This document shows positions 12,898 to 24,023 of a stretch of 64,000 nt of DNA, piece after piece. The position numbers and the translations under genes are program-made. The DNA lies in contig JARBJD010000185.1 in NCBI GenBank assembly GCA_033064195.1, positions 82,637 through 146,636 of the forward strand, in the 5' to 3' direction. The notes below the pieces were generated by a model. It did not search any database. It was not told the origin of the DNA and saw only the letters and a program-made list of their open reading frames with translations. Each line of letters begins with the position of its first letter. The stretch's first letter is position 1. Origin of the DNA: Blattamonas nauphoetae. Its lineage: Eukaryota; Preaxostyla; Oxymonadida.

Positions 12898-15800
12898 ATG
12901 AACCTACAAACTCTTTTCCTTGTTCATCTCCTGTATGTCGAATCCACGTTCACAGAACGAAGATCTCGACCACTCTCTCTACAGATGGCCTTTACTTCTT
13001 CTCCAGAAGCCTCAGACATTTCTGGAAATGAACAAGCCTTTGTGTCTGAAGTCAACCTGAACCATGGAACATATCATTCGAATGCGTATCTACTATATTC
13101 TTTGTCCATTTCACTGCATGGATCAGACACAAGAATCTGCCATACATCGTCATTGGCCAAGACTGAAACAATTGATCACCAATCAGAGAGCAATGAATAT
13201 GGAAATGGAAACTCAACCCCATTCATATTTATGTTCTCAAATTCCACAATCTCGATGTCGCACATTTCATTGGATTGTGGATGGCGCGGCACAAGTGTCG
13301 GAAGAATCTCGTCATCAAGATTGGCGATCGAGAACTGCCCGATCATCTCCAACCCTGAATCGTCTCCATTTGTGATTCACAACGGATGGGATGACATTGG
13401 AAGCTCGATATTCTTTGTTGATTGTTCTCACGAATCGATTGACAAGTCGAGCCTTCTCCCTTTGGTCAGTCTTGCTCCGTCCCACATGTCCCACTCCCGT
13501 CGCACAGACCACTCACAAGAAGTGTCGTCAACATTGGTGAGCTGTTCTGGCCTCTCGCTGTGCGACACCGATCTCGTGTTTGGATCTGGTCCATTGGTTG
13601 GGTTCTCGTCATCAACAGAACAAAACACAAAATTTTGGAACAAATTGGAGACAGTGCTGACTGGGAGCAGACTTGTGAACATGACAAGCGGTGAGGAGAA
13701 GGGTGCGTTGGAAGGATGGAGAGGAAGTCAAAAGATTTTGGGTTCGTGTGTGACTCTGAGCACGAACCATCTTTATGGAACAACATGCATTGACATGAAC
13801 TTGGGAGGGAGTCTTCTGTGCTCGAATACCTCCTTCTCGCACTGCCGCTCCTCCCTCGAACCAGAATTTGTAGAAAACGAACGTTACTCCCTCCAACACA
13901 AGACCAAAACTGACCAACAAAAATTCTATTGGCTCAATATTGATGATATAACCTTCCGTCGCTGCACATTCCTCTCGATGACATCTTCATCGAGTGGCAC
14001 AGCAATCTATTTCTATCGCTCTCCCGGCGCCCTCACCGTGACTGAATGCTCCTTCTCGAAATGCCAAGCAACGAGTTCTTCAGGTGGAGCCATCAATTTC
14101 GGTCAGCTTCCAGAAAAGAACACTCCAATCGCAATCTCATCCTCGCTCTTTGTCGATTGCACAGCTGATCGAGCGGCAGCTCTTTATATCTTCATTGCCA
14201 GTGCCTGCACGATCACAAATGTTGTCTTTCAAAACCTCGTTGCTTCGAGTGATGACGGTGCTCTGTATGTGAGTCGTGCTGATGTTTACTCACTCTCGAA
14301 CTGTGCCTTCAAGCAGTGTGTCGCTGAGGATTCTTCAAGCTTCGGAGGAGGAATGACCCTCCATCTGATCCCAACTCTCACGATGGATTCTGTGTTGTTC
14401 AGAGAATGCAGTGCAAATCGAGGCAATGACATTTATTGTTCCGGTGGAATCGGGACAATTGAAGAACTTTCACCAAACATCACAAATTGTGATTCTACTT
14501 CAGACATGCCGAATGTGTCAGCCAATAAGAATGACAGCACTCTGATTCCTGCTGTGCCAGACACATCAACTGCAAGTCTTGTGGAGATTGGGAGCAATCC
14601 AAGTGCGGACCAGACATCATCGACGATTCGAATGAAAGTGTCCAACAATGTGGATGGGAAGATGTTGGTTTTGGTGGACAACACGAACAAGCACGAACCA
14701 CCAAACGTCGACTCTCCCCCAACGATTGCTCGCCTTCTGACATTCGACTTCAGCACGTCGACCGAATCAGCCACGCAAGAAGTGTCATTTGGAGAATGGG
14801 AAGAACTGCAATATGAATCGGAATATTGTGTGATTGGGTCGTCGATTGCGAAGACTCGCCTCTCATTTTCTTCATCACTTGCTCTGACAACACCAAATCC
14901 CGCTCGTATTGTGCAGATTGTTTGTTCACTGGGATCAGGAACAGACCACTGCTGGCTTGAATTTAAGGGTCGAACACTTCCGATTGGAACATACACCGTG
15001 AAACTTGTTACCGTTCCGGATTTCTCGTTCTCAGTTTCGTTTGATGGATCGACAGGGTCGAACACTCTGAACATGTTCTCGTCTCGTCATTCGGAGAGAT
15101 TATTTGGAACTGGAAGCAAACTGTCGTTCTCGACGAAATACGAAGTGGAATCGGTGACATTCGAAGGCAGCTCGAAATCAGTCATCCTCGACCCTCCTCG
15201 CCTCATCTTCACGACACCCGCCGAACAGCCTCGATTGATTTCAGTTGGTCCAGTCAGCTTCAAAGACGACTCAACAAAAGACGCTCTCCTCATCCCTCTC
15301 GTCGGTGTCGATCTGCCGAACGGCGAGTATGTCCTCAAACTCCTCTCGTCGTCGTTGGAATCAGTGTCTCTCCCAGTGACCTTCTCCTCAAGCGACTCAG
15401 AAACGATAGAAGTTGTTGTCTATTCGAAAGACGCCAATGAAATCAAACTGAAATATGGAATGACATACACAGTGGAAGAAATGACGAGTGGGACCATGAA
15501 ATGTCTCTTGGAAACAGCATTCTCAATTCAAGTTCCTGCTGAACCGAAGCGAATCGAAGAAGGAATGGTGACATTGAATCCAGTGAAGGATGAAGCGACA
15601 GTGAGACTGAAAGGAAAATTGTTGATTGACGGAACATACAAATTGGACCTCGATTCCGTGTCACAGGAACTGACATCTGAACCATCTTTGAGCGAAGCTG
15701 AGGAACTGTTGTTCAAAGTGCCCATCAGTCCTTTGCCATCCTCGATTCTATCATTCGGGGAGACATACACGATTTCATTGCTGAAGATTGAGAGCGAGAG

Positions 15801-18300
15801 TGTGATCGTGAATTCAAACGTGAAACTCGTTGTTCCGGCCTATCAGTTGGTGATGACTGCCCAAGTTCACCCGAACTCGATCAACACAACAATGACGCTT
15901 GGCTTGACAGGGATTTGTCTCAAATTGGATGGATTCTACACTGTCACACTCTCTCCACCATTCTCGTTCGACATGTTGTTCAACAGCTCAACAACAGCTT
16001 CATCTCCCAAAATGATTCTTGGGCGTGCAAATTGTCTTCAACACAACACAGAATACACGATTGAGTCGATCACTTGTGTTGGAGATGAATCAGATGTGAT
16101 TCAAACCGATGGAACCGTTTCGTTCACCACCCCAACGTTTCCTGTCCCACTGATACTGCACGTGAACGAGAAAGAAGGCAAAGACGATGCGTTCTGTGGG
16201 GCGAGCGATGATCCTTGTGCAACGATTGATTTCGCGTGGTCGATTGTGTGTGCGCTGAGAGCAAAGAAAACACTTGTGATTGTGAACTCGTCTGAACAAA
16301 CACAGCCGATTTTGATCTCATCGGGAATGTCGCTCCTGTTCTGCAATGGAGGGAATGTAGAACCGACTCTGACAGTCCCTTCCTCAACATTGATGGGAGA
16401 CCAAGCGGGAATGGTTGTTGTGTCAGACGCAACATTCTCGATTGTCGACGTGACGGTCAAAATCGACTCAACTGACCTTTCATTTGTCTTCCTGTCTGCC
16501 TCCGGATCGACCATCATTCTGAAAGAAGGATCTTTCGTTGGCACGCCACTGTCTGCTCTCTCATCGAATTCTGAGAGCGAGGAAGTCTGTTCGTGGGAGA
16601 GTGGGATTGTCAGAGTTGACACCTGCATCACAACTCTCACTCGAATGACATTCACTTCTCTTTCGCAAGGAGCAATCCACATGAAGAATGGAAGTGTCGA
16701 CGTTGATGGAGTGATCTTCCGCGACAACTCTCCGAATCTCGTCGCTTTTCCATCAGCTCGCCGAAACATCCGTTGTGTTGATGGAAGTGTGACGATTGGG
16801 AGTCTGAATGGAGGGGATGGATCGAAAGACCATCCATCCGCGTGGATGTCAGCAACAGACTGCATACTGAATGGAAACGATGCTCGACGAGATTCTCCTC
16901 TGTTCGTGCCAACACTCTCGTCCAATTCAACAAGCTTATGGAATCAGAAGGAGAAACGATTCTCAGTTTTGATTGTTGGAACGACGATGATTCCTTGTGG
17001 TCTGAGTCTTGAAGTGTTTGAGATGAAGAAAGACAAATCGGAAGGAAAATCGGGGAATGTTGAACTTTCATCGAACACAACTGACTCTTTCAACGAAACA
17101 CACATCAACATCTCCGTCGCCCTGACTTCGCTGTCGTCGTTGGATAAGACTTTGGAATGGCGAGGACGATTGGTTTTCGGATCGAATCAAACAACCTCCG
17201 AATCATTCATTATCCAAAAGAGCTCGGCTGATCGGATGGCCCAATCGTCTCTGGACAACATGAAATGGTGGCTTCCTCTGGTGATCGTATTGTCGTGTTG
17301 TGCCATCGTTGCCATCATTGTTATCGTTGTGATTCTCCGCCGACGACAAAAGCAGAAAACACTGAAAGATTCGGAAACACAACAGGCGTCGCCGCTCGAG
17401 ATGGATGAAGAAAAAATCGAAGTGGAACAGTTTGACTACAAAAGAGGAGCGAATATTGGTCACACGAGTGTGGATGGACTGAAAGCTGGATCGTTAGATC
17501 CTGAACGAGGAGACGAATCGACAACACTGCTTACAAAACAGATGAACGCACCACTCTCGGAATTTGTGAGTGTTTTGGACTGTTCAATGTTGGAAGCGAA
17601 GGAGATGTCGAAAATGGAGACACTATTCGATCGGCTGCACAAAAACAAAACAGGGATTGTTGGGAAGCGTCAGCGACAGATTGAGCTTGCTCGTGGTCTG
17701 CAGAAATTGGGGAAATTGAACACTCGTGCTGATGTTCTTCTTCGCCTTTCATCTCACTGGATCCTTGTTGATGTTGATGGAAGGCTGAGCATCCAAATGA
17801 ATCGAGGACAGATTCCATCGCTTGGAGGACAATCCCATACGAATCACTCAACTGCAACTGACTCGATTGTTCGGGAAGAAACTCATTCAGTGAATGTGAG
17901 CAACGAGAATGCGAGCGGGATGAATCGGGCAGCAAAAGAGGTTCGAGAGAAAGAGGATCAAGAAGGCCAGCGATGGCAGGCGCCTGAACAGGGAGGGAAC
18001 GATGGAATGCAATCAATTGTTCTTGAGAAGGTGACTGTTTTTCGGCTTGGCCTTGTGTTGTGGGAGATAGAGACGGGACAAGTTCCGTTCCAAGAAACTG
18101 ATGGAGTGAATGCAGGTCGTCAACTGAAATCAGGAGTGAAACCGAACATGGATCTTGTTCAGAATGCGGAGATGCAAGAATTGCTTCTGAAATGTCTGGA
18201 ACTGAAACCAGCCGACCGAATTGCATTGAATGACCTGATCTCGTCACTCAGCTCCATCCCCGACGATCCTGCTCCAACTCAACAACTCTTCGGCTCGTAA
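12898..18300 (+). CDS. giant beta-helix surface protein with TM and pseudokinase domain
   Basis: A single 1,800-aa frame. I start it at 12898 because MNLQTLFLVHLLYVES looks like a signal peptide; an upstream in-frame ATG at 12859 would add 13 residues. Residues ~60-560 form a right-handed beta-helix-like region with Cys/Gly/Ser repeats (CSFSKC, SSGGAINF, CTADRAAALY). Next come five or more Ig/fibronectin-like beta repeats of ~90-110 aa with the pattern GTYxVxL...EYxVxSI, then a second parallel-beta region. A TM helix lies near residue 1457 (LVIVLSCCAIVAIIVIVVIL), followed by basic residues. The cytoplasmic tail (~1555-1795) is a kinase C-lobe relic: QAPEQ for the APE motif, then FRLGLVLWEIETGQVPF and a degenerate catalytic loop. 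It lacks a glycine loop, VAIK lysine, HRD and DFG, so it is a predicted pseudokinase. Probable role is surface receptor or adhesin (inference). Confidence 0.8.
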   Translation: MNLQTLFLVHLLYVESTFTERRSRPLSLQMAFTSSPEASDISGNEQAFVSEVNLNHGTYHSNAYLLYSLSISLHGSDTRICHTSSLAKTETIDHQSESNEYGNGNSTPFIFMFSNSTISMSHISLDCGWRGTSVGRISSSRLAIENCPIISNPESSPFVIHNGWDDIGSSIFFVDCSHESIDKSSLLPLVSLAPSHMSHSRRTDHSQEVSSTLVSCSGLSLCDTDLVFGSGPLVGFSSSTEQNTKFWNKLETVLTGSRLVNMTSGEEKGALEGWRGSQKILGSCVTLSTNHLYGTTCIDMNLGGSLLCSNTSFSHCRSSLEPEFVENERYSLQHKTKTDQQKFYWLNIDDITFRRCTFLSMTSSSSGTAIYFYRSPGALTVTECSFSKCQATSSSGGAINFGQLPEKNTPIAISSSLFVDCTADRAAALYIFIASACTITNVVFQNLVASSDDGALYVSRADVYSLSNCAFKQCVAEDSSSFGGGMTLHLIPTLTMDSVLFRECSANRGNDIYCSGGIGTIEELSPNITNCDSTSDMPNVSANKNDSTLIPAVPDTSTASLVEIGSNPSADQTSSTIRMKVSNNVDGKMLVLVDNTNKHEPPNVDSPPTIARLLTFDFSTSTESATQEVSFGEWEELQYESEYCVIGSSIAKTRLSFSSSLALTTPNPARIVQIVCSLGSGTDHCWLEFKGRTLPIGTYTVKLVTVPDFSFSVSFDGSTGSNTLNMFSSRHSERLFGTGSKLSFSTKYEVESVTFEGSSKSVILDPPRLIFTTPAEQPRLISVGPVSFKDDSTKDALLIPLVGVDLPNGEYVLKLLSSSLESVSLPVTFSSSDSETIEVVVYSKDANEIKLKYGMTYTVEEMTSGTMKCLLETAFSIQVPAEPKRIEEGMVTLNPVKDEATVRLKGKLLIDGTYKLDLDSVSQELTSEPSLSEAEELLFKVPISPLPSSILSFGETYTISLLKIESESVIVNSNVKLVVPAYQLVMTAQVHPNSINTTMTLGLTGICLKLDGFYTVTLSPPFSFDMLFNSSTTASSPKMILGRANCLQHNTEYTIESITCVGDESDVIQTDGTVSFTTPTFPVPLILHVNEKEGKDDAFCGASDDPCATIDFAWSIVCALRAKKTLVIVNSSEQTQPILISSGMSLLFCNGGNVEPTLTVPSSTLMGDQAGMVVVSDATFSIVDVTVKIDSTDLSFVFLSASGSTIILKEGSFVGTPLSALSSNSESEEVCSWESGIVRVDTCITTLTRMTFTSLSQGAIHMKNGSVDVDGVIFRDNSPNLVAFPSARRNIRCVDGSVTIGSLNGGDGSKDHPSAWMSATDCILNGNDARRDSPLFVPTLSSNSTSLWNQKEKRFSVLIVGTTMIPCGLSLEVFEMKKDKSEGKSGNVELSSNTTDSFNETHINISVALTSLSSLDKTLEWRGRLVFGSNQTTSESFIIQKSSADRMAQSSLDNMKWWLPLVIVLSCCAIVAIIVIVVILRRRQKQKTLKDSETQQASPLEMDEEKIEVEQFDYKRGANIGHTSVDGLKAGSLDPERGDESTTLLTKQMNAPLSEFVSVLDCSMLEAKEMSKMETLFDRLHKNKTGIVGKRQRQIELARGLQKLGKLNTRADVLLRLSSHWILVDVDGRLSIQMNRGQIPSLGGQSHTNHSTATDSIVREETHSVNVSNENASGMNRAAKEVREKEDQEGQRWQAPEQGGNDGMQSIVLEKVTVFRLGLVLWEIETGQVPFQETDGVNAGRQLKSGVKPNMDLVQNAEMQELLLKCLELKPADRIALNDLISSLSSIPDDPAPTQQLFGS

Positions 18301-19114
18301 CCGATCACTTCACAACCTATCGATCCATCTCACCACTTCTAATCATCATTCACGCACACCGCACCGTATTTTCTAACTCACTTCATCATCACTTTGAGTG
18401 TTGCACTCCGCAATGCTCATTGTCACGTCACAAGCACTCAGAGACACGTCTCTGCTTGCTTTCTTTCTTGCCCAGTCATCCCACTTCATCTCCAGTGTAA
18501 GCGTTCCCTTCCACATTGCCCATCGTCACGTCACATACAAGCAACGACGCACTCCACTCTGCATGCTTTCTTGCATGCTCTGTCAGTCATCCCACAAATC
18601 CCGCAAGCACTTGAATCTCATGATTCGCAAATGAACTGGCACCCTTCAGCCACAATCACGTCACTCAATCCTCGCTGACTCAACATTCCACTAGTCAAAT
18701 TGGACTCGATCTCGTCTCTCTTTCGTTCGCGATAGAAAGACGTCTTCGTGTTCTTCACTATTTCAATCACCGTCTTTCTTCGTTCTTCATCAGATTCTTT
18801 CAGTCTTTTACACGGTCAAGAACATTACCACCTCGATGATGGTCGAATTGGAGGCTGGCTATCCACTTCCGTTGACCACACAAGTCAGAAAGGTGGATTT
18901 CCGTCAACACATGAAGGATTTGTTCTTGTGACAATGATCGTGCCTTTCGTTCATTTCAGTTAATTTAGGAAAGAAACACCATCAAGTACCAGGCAACTAA
19001 AATTGCAGAGAGTATTAAAATTCTAAATTTGTGAAAGTGTCTCTTTCATTGATATCACTTTGGGGTTGATCACAGTCCGGTCCGTCACTTTGGTAGAAAT
19101 CCCTGCGATTCGGC
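18301..19114. other. intergenic region with a diverged direct repeat
   Basis: No convincing gene. Two imperfect direct copies of about 100 bp begin near 18418 and 18527. Each holds CGTCACGTCACA, TGCTTTCTT and CAGTCATCCCAC in the same order, and a third partial word (AATCACGTCACTCA) lies near 18655. The 3' part is AT-rich and should contain the promoter of the GTPase gene. Confidence 0.45.
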
Positions 19115-22100
19115 ATGGAGGAGTTAACCCTTGCTTGTACAGTCCTCGGAGATGTAGCAGTTGGGAAAAGCTCTCTTATTCGCGCTCTGGGGGCTGTATT
19201 TCAAGAATCAGAAGTTAACGGTATCTTATCATAGTTATTTCAAGTTTTCTTCCATCCCGACACTAAATGTCACTGTATTTTCTGTTCATCTCTTTGTAGA
19301 GTTCTACTCTGATTTTGAATTGAAAACTGCGTTCCTTCAACAATCGAACTCCTCTGAATCAATACAACAAATTGTCTTCTATGAACCCAGCCCCAACCAA
19401 GATTCATCAATCATAAGGTTCCTTTTCACACTTGTTCTGAGATTCTTCATCTGTAGGTGCGTCACAGAATCGTTCATGATCCTACTGTGTTTCTCTCTTG
19501 ATTCGGAGTCCTCATTCTCCTCACTTTCCACGAGGTTTGAATTACACCCTTGTTTTTACATCTTTTTCAGATGGTATCCTCTCATTGAGAATCTCCCTTT
19601 GCCGGAGGGACGAGATCCTCCTCGTGTCTTCCTGATCGGAACGAAAAGTGATCTATCACAAGAATTTGAAGTTGATCCAGAATATGTATCATCTCTATAT
19701 CCCCTTCATTTGAAATAGGCTTCAAATCTCGCCCAGTTACACCATTCTCAACTCATCTGTGTCTCGACTGTCGACAACGAGAATATTCGACTCCTCCGAA
19801 GCTTTGTGGGAACATTAGTGAAGAGAATAGAACAGGAAGATCACCCTTGGGAAGAAGAAGAGGAGGAGGATTCATATTCTCAGAGTGGCTCGCCGTCAAA
19901 ATCGAGGGGCGATCAAAACAATCAAACCGACGAATACGTCGAAACTCCTGAGATTTGGGATGCTCCATCGCAATCTGAACAGCACCATGACCCATATTGG
20001 CAGCAGTACGAGACTGACGCTGATCACGGAAGAGCCAATCAACTGTGGTACGAAGCAGAGGAGAGAAGGTGTTTGGGGGAAGAAGAATACAAGCAATACA
20101 CTCGACTCTTGATGGAGAGTAGTTTGGAGGATGAAAAACGTCTGTTAGAAGATCAATTACGAGCGAGTCATTCTCAAAAAGAAAGGGAGGCGATGGAGCG
20201 AGTGGAGCGATCTGCAATGCAAGTCGAAGAAGAATTTCAGCAGAGATTACTCCAAGAGGAGATTAAACAACAAGAAATTGCTGAATCAGAAAGGAAACGA
20301 TTAGAAGAAGAAGAAGAAAGATTGAGGGAGGAGGAAGAGAGAAAACAGGCAGAAGAAGAACAAAAACAACGAGATTTGGAAGAAGAAAGGCAGCGAGAAG
20401 CAGAGCGAATTCGAGAAGAAGAGGAATATCTCCGCACCGAAGAGGAAAGAAGAGCCGCTGAAGAACATCGTTTATCCGTCCAAAGGTGGATGGAAGCGGA
20501 GGAAACACGGAAAATGGCAGAAGAAGAAACATTCCAAAACTATCGACTCCAATCTGAGATGTTTTTGGCTCGCGAAAAGCGGAGAATGGAAGAAGAGAAG
20601 GAAAGAGAGGCGGAGGAGAGGATAGAAGAGGAGAGGAGAAAGGAGGAAGAGAGAAGGAGAAGAGAGGAACAGTTGCAGAGAGAGAGGGAGGACAAGGAGA
20701 GGATGGAAGAATATCAACGAAACTTGCAGGAAAGACTGCGACTCGAGGGAGTTGAGCGAAAACAGATGAAATTGGAGGAAGACATCCAAAACACGAGGAT
20801 GAGGGCGGAACAGATGATTGAAGAAGAAAAGAGGCGGATGGAGCGAGAGAGGCAGAAAGAGGAGGAGAAGAGGAAGAGAGAGGAGGAAAGGAAAAGGAAG
20901 AGAGAAGAAGAGCACAGATGGAAAGAAGCGGAAGAACGAAAGCGAAAGGAAAAGGAAGAATCAAAAAAGCGGAAAGAAGAAAAACAAAAAGAGAAGCAGA
21001 AACGAGAACAAGAACTCGAAACAGAGCGGGCAAACGTCCTTCGTGTGGAGAGGGAAGCGATGGAGATGGCTGAACGAACAGCTCTCCAGCTGGCAGAGGA
21101 GTTCGAGAGGAGATTAAAGAAAGAGGAGGAGAGAAGACTCGAGAACGAAGAACTCGAACGACAAAGAGAAGCTGAGGAAGAAGAAAAGAAACGGTTCGAC
21201 GAGGAATTGAAGCGGGAGGAAGAGGCCAGAAGAGAGCAAGAAGAGATGGAGCGCCAACGTCGCGATGAAGAGGCAAACCGAATCAAAGAGAGTCGATGGA
21301 AAGAAGAATCAGAACGACTGAAAATGGCGATCGAGGACCAACTTTCGCATCAAATGAGACGGCTGGAAGAGGCGCAGAAGGAGGAAGAGGAGCGTGTGAG
21401 ATGCGAGAAAGAGAGAAGGAGAAAGGAAGACTCTCTGAATCGACAGAGGATGAAGGAGGAAGAGGACAGAAGGACAGCTGAAAGAGAAAAGAACGAGAAA
21501 GCGGAACAGAAGGCTCTCGCTTTGGAAGAGGCTCGACGAAACACACTCCTTGCGAAGGAAAAACAACTCCAACAACGAAAACTGGAAAAGGAACTAAAAA
21601 AGCGACAGGCTGATCAGGAAAGACAGAAAGAGAACGCCGAAAATGAACTGATGAAAGAAGAAGACACTCGTGCTCGTCTTCTTCGTGCGAGGGAGGACGA
21701 AGAGAGACAGAAGAGACGAGAAGACCAACTCCGAATCGAGATCGCAGCGCAAGCCAAAGAAAACCTCATCCGACGACTGAAATTCGAGGAAGAGGAGCGG
21801 AATGCGATGAAAAATGAAGAAGACGCCCTCCGAAGCCTCCAGCTCAAACACAGCGACTCCGACCCCTCCCTCCGAACACTCTCCTCGCACGCCACTTCTC
21901 ATCGATCGTCAGGTCGTCATTTCTCATCTCCATTTTTCTCAAATTGCAGTGTGTCTCGCTTCGACACAACAACTGATGGGAAGGTCAATCCCATCTATTC
22001 CTTCTCTCTCACCAACCATCTCCACACCTCCATCGATCTCGAACCGAAGCCTCGAAAGACAATCTTCGCCGAGGAACTTGAACAACGAGCACTCGTCTCT

Positions 22101-23042
22101 CCGCAAACATTCACGTTGGACAGAACACTCAAAACACCACCGCCAGCGAGATCGCTCCTCAACACTCGCCCGATCACATCGAGGACTCGCCGATCAGCGA
22201 ACATGTCTCCTCCGCAGACAGCTCGGACGAGAATGACGTCTAAAACTGAAAGACAGACGCCGGACACTGATAGCTCGTTCTCGATCTTTCGAAGAATACA
22301 AACAGATGTCTCGGCGAAGCTGGCGGGCGAAGGGGAGTGGAGTGAGGCGGTGAAGATGGAGTTGGATCCGGCAGCGTCTGACGAGGAAGACGCCGGTCAG
22401 CAGACAACTCGAACAGAAAGATCGTCAGAAATGAGCCCGATTGGGGTGATTCACGCAGCTGTGCAGAAAGGAAAGACTGTTCAGATCAAAGTGTTCTCAA
22501 ATACAAACGCGAAGGTTTTGGCAAAGTCGATCCGAGCGACGTTCATGTTGTCGAAGGAGAAGGAGATGGAATTGAGGAAGTGTGTGGAAGGGATTCTGAA
22601 GCGGTGGGAGGAGAAAGAGAACGAGAAGCGGAAGAAGGAAGAGGAGAAAGCTGAGAATGAGGAGAAGAGAGACAAACACGATTTGGACACGATTGATGAG
22701 ACAAAGCCACAGCCACTCAAACAGCCCCGAAAATCAAAAAAATCAAAAACCGAAAACAGCGATGTCCCACTCTCGACTCGTCGAACAACCCAATCGCAAG
22801 GCCTACGGACTCAGCGCCACATTTTGTTCAAATTGAATGTTCAACTTGGGCACGGACGGACAGGAATCGTCGTTGTCAGAAAAGGTGATGATCCAGAACG
22901 GATCGCTCAATCGTTTTGTGTGAGGCACAAATTGGAGAGCGGGAATGTTGAGAAGATTCGGGAGATGATTGAAGGGTATGCGTGCATGATGGAACGCGAG
23001 ATTGTCGCGGAAAGGAATGAACTGGCACAAACAGCTCGATGA
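19115..23042 (+). CDS. Rab-like GTPase fused to a long coiled coil
   Basis: Small exons at the 5' end splice into a Ras-superfamily G domain that continues in frame into a ~1,070-residue charged protein. ATG 19115 opens with P-loop GDVAVGKSS. An intron at 19214-19244 (31 nt) leads to the switch I-like IPTLNVT; a further 27-nt intron near 19272 is possible. Introns at 19418-19456, 19535-19570 and 19686-19718 (39, 36 and 33 nt) join the strand MILLCFSLD, then WYPLIENLPL, then the guanine-specificity motif GTKSDL, then the G5-like strand LICVSTVDNENIRLL. The DxxG motif is not evident: FYEPSP stands there. After the G domain (to about residue 190) come ~650 residues of Glu/Arg/Lys coiled coil, a Ser/Pro/Thr linker, and two similar C-terminal ~50-aa modules, one after VQIKVFSN and one after LFKLNVQL. 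It could act as a membrane-tethering or cytoskeletal GTPase (inference). Confidence 0.7.
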
Positions 23043-23357
23043 ATCATTTTTGTCGCTCTCTTCAAAAACATGATCCATTGTTCAGCTTACCGAAGCCGCC
23101 TGTTGGAGCATCGCAGAGATGTGCGTGATGCATCACCGACTTCCTGTCTCTCGCCGGGTTTGTCAGACTCAAAACCCAATCGAACGCATCAAGTATTTTG
23201 TTCGAATCGGAGGTGAACAACACTTTTCAGCCTCAATCGTTTCTGATATGAATTTGTCATTCCATTTTTCAGAAAACTTCAAATTGTGCCTTTGAATAAA
23301 TTCTCATGCTGAATATCGGTCACTCTTTTATGCTATCCTTTGTGACTTCTCGTGAGT
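23043..23357. other. short intergenic region
   Basis: No gene is seen. Several pyrimidine-rich CAG acceptors are present, so a 5' exon of the cyclin-like gene could lie here, but no splice solution keeps its frame clearly. Confidence 0.35.
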
Positions 23358-24023
23358 ATGATCAAACCATATTTTCAGTATTCCAACTCAGTTTTCAACC
23401 ATCTCTCACACCGTTTGAATATGCCCACAAACATGAAGGAATCCGAGGTCAAAAGTCACAATATCATCTCCCTCGGGGTGGATCCATCACAGTTCGAATT
23501 CTCCACTGATGGACTTGTTGTTTTTGACCGAAACACCAGCTGTTCAGAGAAGCTTATCTCTCTTGTTAGCCGACACCTCGCACGATTCCTCAAATTACAT
23601 GTTCCAGATATCGGAACTGTCAACGGCCCTCAAGATCAGATTCGCACCGAACAACTTGCTCAAAAAATAGCATACCTTTTCGCGTTTATCTCAAAGTTTG
23701 CATATCTTCAAGCGGGTGAATTGATCAACACAACAATATTAGTCCAGAGGCTTGTCAAGCGTGATGAAGAAGACCAACTCCCCAACGACAGACGTGTGGT
23801 TAGCAGCAGCAGTATTGGCACAGTCCTAATGTGTGCCTGTCTCCTGTCAAACAAAGCGTGTCGGGACATCCCAATCAGAAGCAAATGGTGGGCTAACGCC
23901 TTTGACATGCCGCTCGGAGTCCTCAACGCATCGGAGGGCGTATTCCTCGATAGGTTGAGATGGGGTGTTCATGGTACTGAGGAAGAACTTACTATTTTGG
24001 GAACCGAGATCATGATGCTTTAA
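23358..24023 (+). CDS. cyclin-like (PHO80/CYCP-type) protein
   Basis: About 221 aa from the first ATG at 23358, or 200 aa from the ATG at 23421 (MPTNMKESEV), which I cannot distinguish. The middle carries a cyclin box: IAYLFAFISKFAYLQAG, TTILVQRLV, then IGTVLMCACLLSNKACRD, SKWWANAFDMPLGVLNASE and FLDRLRWGVHGTEEEL. The order and spacing match the cyclin PHO80-like family (helices 1-5, with the second helix replacing the usual ASKYLDD by SNKACRD). Such proteins bind and activate cyclin-dependent kinases. The partner cannot be named from sequence. Confidence 0.7.
   Translation: MIKPYFQYSNSVFNHLSHRLNMPTNMKESEVKSHNIISLGVDPSQFEFSTDGLVVFDRNTSCSEKLISLVSRHLARFLKLHVPDIGTVNGPQDQIRTEQLAQKIAYLFAFISKFAYLQAGELINTTILVQRLVKRDEEDQLPNDRRVVSSSSIGTVLMCACLLSNKACRDIPIRSKWWANAFDMPLGVLNASEGVFLDRLRWGVHGTEEELTILGTEIMML

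Noticed and set aside
20237-21902. Long minus-strand frames (up to 337 codons) in the coiled-coil region
   Set aside because: Reverse complement of GAA/GAG/AAG-rich codons gives Ser/Leu/Phe-rich mirror frames; no independent protein character.
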